NCBI GenBank assembly: GCA_031213475.1
Contig: JARUPZ010000007.1
Span: 4,955,586-5,019,585, forward strand
DNA from: Nereocystis luetkeana
Taxonomy: Eukaryota > Sar > Phaeophyceae > Laminariales > Laminariaceae
Direction: 5' to 3'
DNA: 64,000 nt
The notes beneath the pieces are model-generated. The model saw only the letters and a list, made by a program, of their open reading frames with translations, was not told where the DNA came from and searched no databases. The position numbers and the translations under genes were made by a program. Positions 20,948-31,487 of this stretch are shown here, in pieces (within the stretch, counting starts at the first letter, position 1; each line of letters begins with the position of its first letter).

Positions 20948-21354
20948 TGATAAAAACGTGGCTGTTGGCCGACTGAAAAAACGTGGTTCGCTGTTGGTTG
21001 TCAGCTTTGTTTGTCGCGAGTTTCGTGCGACAGCAGAAGTAGCATGGTCTGCGTCGCCTTGCACGTTCGCACTGATTCTTCTTCACATATCATACACACC
21101 AGAGATCGAACGTCTGTCGTCACACGCTACAAGACAAACTGACGCATTGTGAAATTGAAATAACGGAATTACACTTATTTATTACGCGTAACTACTATGG
21201 TACACAAACAAAAACAAATGAAGCTTCCCGAAATATTATTGTAACGAAATCGTTACCCTATGGTCTAAGGCTACGTATGGTACGAACATGAAAAAATATA
21301 TACGAGTGACTACCGGTGTACCTGGTAGGTATGAGATTACCGTGTCACACGGGT

Positions 21355-21590
21355 GATGGAAGACAACACACCCCCTGGGGCGAAACACACCCCCTGGGGC
21401 GAATTTCCGATTCGACTTTCTCCAAAGCCACGGGGGCGGCACAAAACGACGAAGATGTCGCCTTTGGAAAGATCTCGACGAAACTTTTCCGCAGATGCAT
21501 CGCTCGCCGTTTGCACCTTCCCCACCGAAAAATCAACTTCAAAATTCGTCCGCGGCGGTGTGTTGTCTCATCACTCATCACACGTGCAAC
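21355..21590. repeat. repeat E copy 2 with tandem 17-mer start
   Basis: Begins with a 17-base unit (acaccccctggggcgaa) twice in tandem, then gatctcgacgaaac, gatgcatcgctcgccg and aaaattcgtccgcggcgg, matching the copies near 13440 and 28390. Confidence 0.6.
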
Positions 21591-21939
21591 ATGTGTATAC
21601 ACGAATACCTGGTACTCGAGTATGCATAGTCGTGTACCGCTGTAGTTTTACACGGTATATATACACAGCAGCAGCAGCACGAAGCAACAACAACGAAAAA
21701 CTCTTGACCTGTACGTATGCACATGAAGGGGTGCGTACAGTCTCTACATCCGGCATAGGGGGGGGTCAGTACCGCCTTCCGCGTCGCTTACATTTGATAG
21801 CGGGGCCAAAACGCGTCACAATTCGACCAACCCGGCATCTACAAAAGAAACGGACGAGCTTGCGCTAACTCGTGACGCTTGTTTCGTCGCAAGCCCTCTA
21901 GACAAGGGCGCGGTCGCCGCGCTGCAATGCGTACTTCAA

Positions 21940-22080
21940 GCTCCCTTTTTATTGCATTTTCCATCCCATCTATTTAGTTCGCCCTTCTTTCTCCTGCCCC
22001 CTCTGCAATCGTGACTCGGATCCGGGGTCACATAACGAGCCCCCCCCTTAAGGGCCCATCTTAACGGGGAGCGCTATGTG
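21940..22080 (-). repeat. truncated SINE copy
   Basis: Contains ccatcccatct, cgtgactcggatccggggtc and acataac, which match the 3' half of the tRNA-headed SINE at 23764-24102 in the same orientation (minus). Confidence 0.55.
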
Positions 22081-22324
22081 GATTTTTTTTTAATTTCAAT
22101 TAATTTTAATTTGATTTCGGGAAAAAAAACGTATTTGAGTCCTATCCGGAGACGGCGTATTAATTGTCAATAAAAAAATAATTCGGAATAAACGCGCCGC
22201 GTCACACAACGCCCAGCCGACAAACAGCGAAGGGCGTAGACGAGAGCGAAGGTTTGCGCTGCCGCGTGCGCGCCGCCGCCAGCCTTTTTTTTTTTGGGTG
22301 GCGCAGGATAAGAAGCCATCACTC

Positions 22325-22726
22325 TCAGGGTGTCTTGGGTGGGCGGACGAAGCCCTCAAGAGCCACGTGCGGAACAGCAGCGGTGATGCAGCTATCGAGG
22401 TCTCGAGCGTATCCTCCGTTGTTTTGCTCGTTTGCTCGGTTTTCGTGATTGTTGGCCGATCGAGCAGGCCGAATAATTGAGCTTGCGGCCACCATGCTTA
22501 CTTTTGAGGCGCCACCGCCGGGGTACGATGTGCTATGGTCTGTGGGCGTGGGCGCGGCTATTGCTTCGGTCACCTCTCGTTGAGGTTCGCGTTTTATCGC
22601 CTCGATCGTGGTCACCGAACCAGACCCCACCGAGGGTGTTGACCCACCTTGAACGTGCTGCCTCAAGGCTGATGAACTCCCAGATTCCAAATTGAAATAA
22701 AAAAAAATCCCAAGAAAAAAGTCCAA
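22325..22726 (-). CDS. uncertain open reading frame, 133 codons
   Basis: Not recognised. Ser/Thr/Pro-rich middle with a hydrophobic start; no motif, no splice continuity found. It is bounded by A-rich and GC-rich repeat-like sequence, and could be a decayed element frame or chance. Listed only because it is longer and less repetitive in composition than most frames nearby. Confidence 0.15.
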   Translation of the reverse strand: MDFFLGIFFYFNLESGSSSALRQHVQGGSTPSVGSGSVTTIEAIKREPQREVTEAIAAPTPTDHSTSYPGGGASKVSMVAASSIIRPARSANNHENRANEQNNGGYARDLDSCITAAVPHVALEGFVRPPKTP

Positions 22727-22884
22727 AAAGACTTTTCAACCAGAGGGAAACCTTCTAAATTGCCTAGAGAATGACAGCTTGGTCATTCACTCTTCGGCCA
22801 ATCAGATGCAAATTAAATTAACAAAAAAATATATTAAAAAAAAAAAAAAAATCCTCGATAAGATCGGCCCTAACGTTCGCCTGG

Positions 22885-22995
22885 CCGATGACAACCCGAC
22901 GTGCTCCGTCCCCCGGCATTGTAGGGACGCGAGGGTCTATGGTCATAGGACTACGGCTACGCATGATGTCGAGTACTCCCCTCCCCCACACTACA
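22885..22995 (-). repeat. repeat G, truncated copy
   Basis: gacaacccgacgtgctccgt, the ggcattgtagggacgcgagg block and catgatgtcgagtactcccc match repeat G at 38500-38620 on the opposite strand. It follows directly after a transposon-like right end (ctcgataagatcggccct). Confidence 0.7.
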
Positions 22996-23189
22996 AGAAG
23001 TATGGGTCTTACTCTTGTGCCTCGTAATTTATGCGTCGCCTTTTCGAATAGGCTGGTGTATGTTTCTTTCCTATTTTCGGATGTTTTGTATTACGACTCT
23101 CCGACGCACACGGCGCTTCCTTCACCCACGCCTATTGGTAGCTACTACGAACACTGGCGTAGGTGTTTGTTGTTGTATTAATAGTTGTT

Positions 23190-23300
23190 GTTCACACATT
23201 AACTCATCGCCACAATACAATGCAGTCCGTGGTCGCAGGACAGGCTCCATAACTCTGGAGTGGAAGAAATACCTCGGTAGTAAAATAGGCACACAGAGGC
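23190..23300 (+). repeat. repeat J terminus
   Basis: gttgttcacacattaactca, the cgccacaatacaatgcagtc block, gtggtcgcaggacaggctcc and gaagaaatacctcggtag; mirror of 17160-17262. Confidence 0.75.
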
Positions 23301-23563
23301 AAAAACTATGTATTACCTGGTACCTTGACACCGTTGCGTGAGATATATCTGTGGTGCTGTGGTGATAACTGGTGTAAAAGATCTCGGGTAATAATACACG
23401 TATAATACGTTCCAGGAGCAATATTATACCGACGGAGTGACGTACAACGGAGGAAACGACCGCACCTTTTCTAGCGACCAGCGTCACCGCGTTCTAACCT
23501 TCTACGAATAGCCTGTTGACCTGTTGCAGAATTCCCAGTAAATCATCGCCCGCTACTATAAAT

Positions 23564-24884
23564 CAGTGTTGTGAACCGAAACTGAAAAGTGGCTCGGTCG
23601 GTTTTTCGGTTTTTCCCCAAAACGTCGGTCGGTTTCGGTCGGTTTAAACCGAACAAAACCGAAACCGAAACCGAAGATTTCTCGGTCGGTTTCTCGTCAA
23701 ACCCAATTAAATGGTCAGTGTTCCGAACGGTTCGATGTGCATGTGTTGGCATAATATGAACATTTTTTTTTTTTTTTTTTTTTTTTCCATCCCATTCATT
23801 ATCTTCGCACATCTTCTTCTCTCTCTCCTTCCAACTCGTAACTCAGATCCGGGGTCACATAGCAGGCTCTTCTCCCCCCTTCCCGCTACGGTACGTGCCT
23901 TCATTTTTATCGCGAGAAGATTTCAGCCTTTTCTTCCCTCGTCGACTCGCATCGAATTGTGCCTACCCACGCTGCAAGGCGCTCTCAACAATTGAATCCC
24001 TTTTTTTATTTTTGCAAATAAAGTCAAAGTCCGACCCTCCTAGGGCTCGAACCCAGGACTCAAACAAGTAGAATTTGAGGTTAACCACTTGAACCACTGT
24101 TTCATGTGTTGGCATAATATGAACATAGGATCGTATGGTATCAAACGGCCCTCCTGCAGTACCTGCGTCTGCTGCGCCAGACGGTACAGGCCGACATGAG
24201 CTATCATACTGGTACGTCAGACCGGGCCCGTCAGGCGTGCTAATATTGTGCAGCAAACAACTCCGGATACAGCAGTTAGTTGCTGCAATAAAAACCTTTT
24301 TGTAGGATTGTGAAGACACAACTTGCAGCATACGTACAGCTAACGCCATAAGCCATGAGGAAATCTACGTTGCTCAAGGGGGGGCTGTGAAGACGAAGAA
24401 GCATTATTGTTAGCAGAGGGCGACTGTCGCAGTGCGACAGCAGTGCTGCAAACGAAGAAGCGAGCACTGTCGTCTGCAGTCGACATGATTTATCCCTCGC
24501 AGTCTCGCGGCGCACAGTGCCCTGTGCCCTGTGCGACAGCTGCTACCTGCTGCCACTGCTGTGCTTCTGTGTACCGTGCTGCTATACGTACTGCTATGCA
24601 GTTGCGAGATGTGGGCTGCGTGCTGGCTGTGGGCTGCGTGCTGGCTGTGTCGCGTGTGGCGCATGTATCCAAAAATTATAAAGGGGTTTCCATACAGATG
24701 TGAAGGCTTCATTGGGGTAGGGAGAAGGGAGAAAAAAAACGACCGAGAAAAACCGAGTCGGTTTTCCGGTTTCGGTTTACTTTTCCAACCGAAAAACCGA
24801 CAAATAAAAGTCGGTTTTCGGTTGGAAAAACCGACAAAAAACCGACCGAAAAAAACGAGTTTCGGTTTTCGGTTCACAACACTG
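23564..24884. mobile_element. hAT-type non-autonomous transposon, copy 1 (1321 bp)
   Basis: Perfect 14-bp terminal inverted repeats CAGTGTTGTGAACC / GGTTCACAACACTG, continued inward by inverted tracts of aaccgaaa/cggttt. Flanked by the 8-bp target duplication CTATAAAT (23556-23563 and 24885-24892), the length made by hAT transposases. No transposase coding region; presumably moved by an enzyme encoded elsewhere. Contains a nested SINE. Near identical to copy 2 at 31253-32585; differences seen are the poly(T) length and isolated substitutions (for example cgac/cgcc near 23943, gaag/gcag near 24724). Confidence 0.95.
23764..24102 (-). mobile_element. tRNA-headed SINE nested in hAT copy 1
   Basis: On the minus strand it reads: A-box-like gtggttcaagtggttaacc, B box gggttcgagccc, a ~250-bp body with gcgataaaaatgaaggcacg and accccggatctgagtt, then a poly(A) tail of about 23. 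Flanked by an exact 24-bp direct repeat (23740-23763 and 24103-24126), the target duplication expected of LINE-type retrotransposition. Polymerase III boxes are inferred from sequence. Confidence 0.88.
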
Positions 24885-24892
24885 CTATAAAT

Positions 24893-25103
24893 ACATAACT
24901 ACTCTGTTCCAGGTATCAGATACTGCTGTGCTATGTTCGCACGATTTGTTTCGAGTCCTGCTCGACGTACCCGGTAATCTTATCTCTACTGCTGCAACTG
25001 ACGAACGCATGATAAAACAATAAACAGATGGTCCATTCCCCGCATACGGATATTCTTTCTTCGCGCATCGGCACTACGTCCGCAATCTATTTGCCGCTAA
25101 GTA
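24893..25103. other. spacer, nothing recognised
   Basis: Contains AT-rich sequence only. Confidence 0.4.
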
Positions 25104-25212
25104 GTATTACGGGGGACCATAGTTAATAGGACCTATGGTACACATAAAACCTATATATTTGAACATTTTTACCAACAATATTTGGTCCTATTAACTATGG
25201 TCCCCCGTAATA
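25104..25212. mobile_element. GGGGGACCATAG-type MITE, best copy
   Basis: Ends gtattacgggggaccatag and ctatggtcccccgtaatag; the inverted match runs about 30 bp each side (includes ttaataggacc/ggtcctattaa). A taccaggtacctggta palindrome follows immediately at 25217. Confidence 0.9.
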
Positions 25213-25229
25213 GCGGTACCAGGTACCTG

Positions 25230-26160
25230 GTAGAAAACTAGTTCCCTCTTGAAACGGACTTTCCCTCTCAAAACCGACAAGCTTTACTCGTAGCTCGTAT
25301 GTAATGCGGCTGTAACTCAGCTATGAGAGCACCCCGGAACACGGAACCGAGGGTTGAGAATTTTGAGTGGCACTGGCACAAAGAGAGACAGTACTTGACG
25401 CCAACCCAACGAAAGGCCAAAAAGAAGGGTCGCGAGGCGGCACGCGGCCCTTTGCAGAACCACGCCGAACAACGGTGGAACAAAGAGTTGAGACCTTAGA
25501 GTGGCAACTCGCACAAGCAGAGACAGTAGCCGACGCCAACCCAGCGGAAGACCAAAGACGGAAGGATCGCGAGGCCGCAGGCGGCCCACATTGCAGAACC
25601 ACGCCTCACGAGTTTCGAGTGCATTTGAGATCCGGTACGTAGCAGCTACATACGGCTGCGTATGGTAACGTATTTAGCCGCTTCGCGGCAGAGACAAATA
25701 AACCTACCCTGGTATTGATTCTGTAAGAGTAGATGTGGGACCACCCTAGCCGCTACATAGCCGCCCCATCACGCGTCACAACTTCCCCAAATATTTACAA
25801 AAAAAGTGAAAATATATGTTTCAATTTGGATCATATTCCATAATATGAGGACAAAACACAAAACACAAGGAAGGCGGGCAATAGCTCAACATCAAAGTAA
25901 CGCAAGAAGACAGGCAGAGCAAAACCAGCAAGTACGGATTTGGTTCGATAGAGGACTGGTGTACGTATTGGTAGGGGTTTTGGAATAGAGAGGACACTTT
26001 GAACACTTGTTGAAGACAGCGCTAAAGACCAAAGATCAAACGCCCGTGAAGAAACGGCGAAGCGGCACACAGAGAATACTCAGCGGTCAGGCATACAGGC
26101 ACCGGAAGGCACCAAAATGGACCCGGACTATGATAAAAAAAAACATTAATACGTGTCCCG
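25230..26160. other. no gene recognised
   Basis: Contains a diverged two-fold direct repeat (about 25355-25475 and 25488-25610; shared agagacagta, gacgccaaccca, gcggc). Otherwise nothing. Confidence 0.4.
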
Positions 26161-26250
26161 TATCCATCATGACCTATTTTTGTTGTTGTTCTCACATTAG
26201 CTCATCGCCACAATACAATGCAGTCCGTGGTCGCTGGTATACAAATGCCT
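26160..26250 (+). repeat. repeat J terminus
   Basis: gttgttctcacattagctca, cgccacaatacaatgcagtc, cgtggtcgctgg. Homology stops near 26236, just before tatacaaatgcctggtac. Confidence 0.7.
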
Positions 26251-26899
26251 GGTACAGAAACTCCACATCTCTTCCGCTGGCATACGAGACTTCTGTACTT
26301 TTTTTACATTCACACCTGGTAGACCATACCAGTTCATGCGCTATTTTACATGCATCGCCAGGTATCGCCCGCCGCATCAATTGCCAAGTTTGCAAACACT
26401 CCACGTTATTATAAGAATCACTGCTTGAAGAACCGCGGAGCGTGGACATTTGAAAAAAAAAAACATGTTCACCGGCACTGAATCAACCATGCGCGCTGTG
26501 TCAGGGCTTCTCTGTTCAATCTGTAGAACGTGTACCGGTACATTCGTACTGCATCATGTACCGTTATACCAGGTATTGTTGTTCAACAATACTCCTCTTC
26601 CACAGAGTCAAAGCATTGTATGCTCCTCGTCAACCTCACATCCCTGGTACCAGGTATTTTCTACGTAATCACTTACAACTCCCAGATGCACCTCTGATCA
26701 CGTACCAGGTATATCAAGCAAGGGCGGGTGGGCGTCCGAAGTCTGAAAGAGGTAAAAATCGGTAAGTGAAGGTTTCATGTGGTTTGCGTGAGATATACGA
26801 CCGCCAGTGCTCGATGAAAAAAATGAACGCATGTTGTCAGCATGCAGAACCGTATACGGGGTATGGTATGTATAAAACGAAATATCGCAAAATAGAACG

Positions 26900-27085
26900 A
26901 ATTGCAAAATCGAGAGGGGGGGGGCACGTGAATCCCTCGTGATTTCTCTCGTGATTTCTTTTCCTTTCTGCTTGTTTTCCATGTCAGTTGTAACTCAAGT
27001 CCGGGGTCACAGAGAAGGCGTTTCTCCCCCTCACCACGACGGTTTGTGACTTGTTTTTTAGCGCGGTTCAGTTTGATTGGAGCCT
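26900..27085 (-). repeat. degenerate SINE copy
   Basis: taactcaagtccggggtcac, agagaaggcgtttctccccc and acggtttgtgacttg match the body of the SINE at 23764-24102 in the same order; tRNA head lost. Confidence 0.55.
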
Positions 27086-27099
27086 GCCTCGAGCTCACA

Positions 27100-28340
27100 C
27101 ATGCAGCATGATCAACCTGTGCGTATTACCAGGTACCAGATACATTATACCAGGTCCTGTACCAGTATATACATGGCCAGGTATACGATAATACATAAAC
27201 ACCTGGTAGGATGCAAACAAAATTGTACGAATCATACGGACTCATGTTGTCTCAGCATCTGGGATGTTACATGGTATGGTACCTGGTTCATAACAGTTGT
27301 TATGAAACAAGAAGAACGACAGCCGTCGGACCGTTATAAGTACCTCACAGCACCACGACAGCAGAAAATATCATACTGAGTATGCATCGTATGGAGGGGA
27401 GTATTCGCGAATCTCTTTGGGCCGGTATTTAAATCGGTCCAAGCCTCAAAGCCCCTTCGGCAATGCTTGTCGCAGCACCAACAAGAGAGCAAAACGCCTG
27501 CTGTGCGCACCATTACTTACAGCAACTACTGGTACCAGGTATCACTACCCGTCTACTCTTACAGCTAGCGAGGCTCCCCTGTACCGCGCCAAGGCTGTTC
27601 GATAGCTTCCGATTAAGATTTGATTGTTCATCCCGCACGCTTGGTAGGGCTGTCAATCCCACCACCACTTTCAAGAAAGAGCCGGGGATTTACAAAAAAA
27701 AACGATAAAACGACAGTATGAAAATATTTCAAGAGCCCGCCCCGCCCCCGGCGCCCCGTTTGCAAGCCCGCGCTTTCGAAATATGACGTTCGCAGGGGGT
27801 GTTCTAGCGTGTTCTTTGCTGCTGCTGCAGTGCAGTGATGATACTGTTGAAGAGCTCTTTCTCGGACACAGCAGTACTCGTAAGCAAGAAAAGTCGACAA
27901 CATTGAATCTGGGGAAGGTGGAGGAGGAGGAGCGCAATGGCGCACGAGCGCTGCCCGCCCGAGCTACGGAGATCTTTCTCAAAACAACCAAGAATAGAAT
28001 AGATCCACGTCTCCTCACATACATTCACGTTCATAATTCATTACTTGCTGCTGAAAACACGCGACCAGCAGACTTTGCTCGCAGGCGCAGAAGAATACCT
28101 GGTATACGAGTATACCCTGGTACTTTGCTCGGTTCGTATCTCACGTACTGTAGTTCAGTGATATTAATAGTACGGCAGCTGCAGAGACATCGTTCGCTGT
28201 GTTGCCCAAACCAGCCAACACTCTTCTCGTCCAATTTCATACAAGTCCAGTAAATAGTTGCAGAAATCAGAATCGATATACCTGGTACCGTTAGGCCCGA
28301 GGGTACTCTTTACGTCTATCATATACCTGGTAACACGAAA
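27100..28340. other. no gene recognised; dense TACCAGG words
   Basis: Between 27120 and 27310 accaggt/acctggt occurs at least six times, several only 10-30 bases apart. The GC-rich segment 27680-28000 has open frames on both strands but no family resemblance. Confidence 0.4.
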
Positions 28341-28344
28341 GAAC

Positions 28345-28555
28345 ACACCCCCTGCGACGAAAAAAAATCAGACACGGTTTCGTCTAAACCATGGGGGGCA
28401 CGCGCAACGAAAATGGTAGTTAGGAAAGGTTTCGTCGAGAAGGTTGCATAGACGCATCGCTCTTGCCGTAATCAGTACGCCCTCCCCGTTGTCAAGAACC
28501 ATGCTTTGAAAATCGTCCGAGGGGGTTGTGTGGTATCTTGCGAGTTAAGCCATTA
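28345..28555. repeat. repeat E copy 3
   Basis: acacaccccctgcgacgaaa, ggggggcacgcgcaacga, gacgcatcgctcttgccg and aaaatcgtccgagggggttg parallel the copies at 13440 and 21355. Confidence 0.55.
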
Positions 28556-28559
28556 CATA

Positions 28560-29630
28560 CGAGTAGTACTATTAAAAATAATAAGAGCGACTCCAGCTCG
28601 TATCTCTGTATATACATAAACGTACATACTTCGAAGTACACCCGTATACCCTGGTATGTACCATACGATCTGATACAGAACCAGAACACCCTCGATGAAA
28701 CGCATCGGTATATGCTCAGCTCGGTCAGCTCGGCATGCTTGTTCAGTCCACGCAAGACCTCGGACGAGACAGACATGTACATGTCGTCAGGGATTGTTTG
28801 GTCGCTATTTTAAAACCTACGAGCAGAGTACGAAAGCCCGTCGGGTCGCCCCGACCCGAACCAAAAGGAGATATCGGGTCGTGGGTCGTAGGGACCTTGC
28901 TTGGTGAGTAGGGTCGTGGCCCCGGATATTTTCATGAGTAATAAAGAGTAAAACAAAAAAATGTCAAAAACATACGACGGACGAACCACGGAGGAAGTGT
29001 GGGTGCAGCCAGAGAGAGCTAGGGAGGACCCTGCGGGAAAACACGTAGATGGTTTCCGCTACGCATACGTAGCGTGCCCAAACCCCAGGCTCTCCGTCCT
29101 CTCTTGCTCTTGCTCTCGCAGCTTCGGTGAGGTGATGCGCGTGGCAAAATAATTATACACTGTCGGACATTCCGCCTCTTTGCTCTATCCTCGCACCCTA
29201 CTATGAAATATTAATACGACTGGACAATATTCGCTGCTCCTGCTCCTGCTGTTGCTGCCGGGTGCTGCTGTGACTTTTCCTTGTCCTCTCTGGCTTCCTT
29301 CACCGCAACAGCAGCAGCAGCAGCAGTGACGGCCGACAGTCTGACCAGGCCCCTAAGATATGACGTTTACGGAGCGGAGGCGGACTACGTACAACGAGGA
29401 TGGTTGTAATCCGAAAAAAAAGTGACCAACTTGCAGTTACCCTTTCCAGCAGAGAAAACAAGTAAATACGACGAAAGGTGCCAGAGCCAGTACCTGCGCA
29501 ATTGGGGGTTCTGCTCTAAACGTCCAACAACGTACTGCTGTACCAGGTAGGTATTCTTGCGCTGTTGCGCAACACATGCAAACATCAACAACGCGGTTGT
29601 GATGAGCTAGCAACGTTGGCGTCGCGGTGG
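28560..29630. other. no gene recognised
   Basis: Contains (CAG)n near 29310-29326 and TACCAGG words. Nothing else. Confidence 0.4.
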
Positions 29631-29631
29631 T

Positions 29632-30069
29632 GTGGAGTGGCTCACGGCCGTGCTTACCATGTCTAGACAAGCCCTCATGTCAGTGGATGCACCGCTTGAG
29701 TCTCCGCGATTCAGCGACGGACGTAGGTGCATCAGGATCAAGGCCGGGCAGTCACAGTCTTGCCAACTATTTGTGAACTTTTCACAGCAAGTTCATTCGA
29801 GAGGTGGACTCTTTGAAGGTCAAGATATCAGCGAGGAATGCCCCTATAGTCTCGGAAGCAAGCGCAGGCTAGGCGTGAAGAGAGAAAGGTGTTTTGTGTG
29901 TGCCGGGTGGGGGTTTCGGATTCAGGTTATGCCTGCAGGGTACGTCGCGTGGTCGCCAACTACATCGTTAAAAAGGCTGAAGATAGAGAACGACGGAAGG
30001 CCGATGGAAAAACCATCCTTAGTTTTCATTTTTCGTCAGCAAGTCTGCGTAATAGTTCAGTCAGGTTGA
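29632..30069 (+). CDS. uncertain protein-coding segment, 145 codons
   Basis: I do not recognise a family. The open frame has mixed composition without low complexity (segments SRQALMSVDAPLESP, GRRCIRIKAG, LGVKRERCFVCAGWG), which is unusual among chance frames here. A second open frame overlaps from 29889, and further short plus-strand frames follow to 30612, so either a decayed gene or a spliced gene is possible. No start or splice site is convincing. Confidence 0.25.
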   Translation: MEWLTAVLTMSRQALMSVDAPLESPRFSDGRRCIRIKAGQSQSCQLFVNFSQQVHSRGGLFEGQDISEECPYSLGSKRRLGVKRERCFVCAGWGFRIQVMPAGYVAWSPTTSLKRLKIENDGRPMEKPSLVFIFRQQVCVIVQSG

Positions 30070-30354
30070 GGTACATTGACGACGGTACACGCGCCACCTA
30101 CGGGATACACACAATCACGGCACTGGTAAGCAATACCTACGCTGCTGAATGACACATAGCTCACCTTGAGCCGGTTGAGCATCGTTGCTGCACCGAAAGA
30201 ACGGGTACACACGCAGCTGCAATTGGTTTTGTGCGGCGGCTTGTTACCTTTTCACACCTCAGGACTCTCACGATTTGCGCAGGCGTTTATGGGTGGGGGA
30301 TGCATTGAATACGACGGAACATCAATCGGTTCGGCTCAGTGTTGCAGGTGACAG

Positions 30355-30612
30355 GTGCTAGGTGGTGTCCTCCTTCGTTTCTGCTCTCTACTTGCACGCG
30401 ACATCACACAGCGCAGCGTGGACAAGACGCCGTGCAAGGGGCTGTTAGTCGTCGGTGGGTTTGAAGGTAGGCCAAACGTCTTAGTGCACCAGCTAGATTT
30501 GACGGAGCACTGCTGCGTTGTGTACTTGATTCGATTGAATGCATCCATGTTCCTATACCCAAATCGAGTATATAAAATACTACCAAATATGTTACCCAGT
30601 CACCAGGTATGA
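30355..30612 (+). CDS. uncertain protein-coding segment, 85 codons
   Basis: Unrecognised. Includes SVDKTPCKGLLVVGGFEGRPN, protein-like in composition, 290 bases after the end of the previous segment. It could be a later exon of the same hypothetical gene; I see no clear splice junction linking them. Confidence 0.2.
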   Translation: MLGGVLLRFCSLLARDITQRSVDKTPCKGLLVVGGFEGRPNVLVHQLDLTEHCCVVYLIRLNASMFLYPNRVYKILPNMLPSHQV

Positions 30613-31252
30613 TGTTATATCCTGCTGACTCTATACTCTGCTGTCTGGTCATATATATCAGGAGAACACCTGTACGATGCTCTGCGTGCCTCACGTCAAC
30701 ACGCAGCGCGACGCACAGCGCACAGCCTAGAAGACAAAGAGTGTCCTGGCTGGCCGAACGCGTACCACCACCACCACCACTGAGTCAACGATCAGAAATC
30801 ATCATAATCTACGACCTTGACACCGTGAAGGCTATACGCTACGTATACGTACGTACACGGGTGATACATAATGAGACGAAATCCAGCTTTTCTTCAAGAC
30901 AGCTCTTCTTGTTGGTAGTTTTTAGTTTTTTAGCTCGGCGCTGCAGCAGTACAGCTGTATGTATTGGCGAAGATGATGAGCTGGACGCTCGGGCTCTCCT
31001 TTGCGAAGACGTAAGGATGCATGCTGCCTTGTTATGCACCTATATGACCCTGCGCTACGACGATTTTCTGCTGAAGAACCCCGACTGTCTACCAGGTTTT
31101 GTTGTTATTGTGTTGTTGTTCTGCAACACACAAAAACAGCAGCAAGCAGTAGTACGAGTGTAGTGCAGAGTATGCGTACATTTATTACCGGTATGAAATA
31201 ATTATAATGACATCCATCCGTGGACGTGAACGTCAAATACGAGGGTAACAGC

Positions 31253-31449
31253 CAGTGTTGTGAACCGAAACTGAAAAGTGGCTCGGTCGGTTTTTCGGTT
31301 TTTCCCCAAAACGTCGGTCGGTTTCGGTCGGTTTAAACCGAACAAAACCGAAACCGAAACCGAAGATTTCTCGGTCGGTTTCTCGTCAAACCCAATTAAA
31401 TGGTCAGTGTTCCGAACGGTTCGATGTGCATGTGTTGGCATAATATGAA

Positions 31450-31487
<38 letters not shown>

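Noticed and set aside
24038..24100. Functional tRNA gene
   Set aside because: Has A- and B-box-like strings but no acceptor stem pairing, and is the head of a SINE with target duplications and poly(A).
24410..24877. 155-codon minus-strand frame in the hAT element as a transposase
   Set aside because: Low-complexity (Arg/Ser/His and Lys-Pro-Asn tracts from the inverted ends), lacks hAT transposase motifs, and the element is too short.
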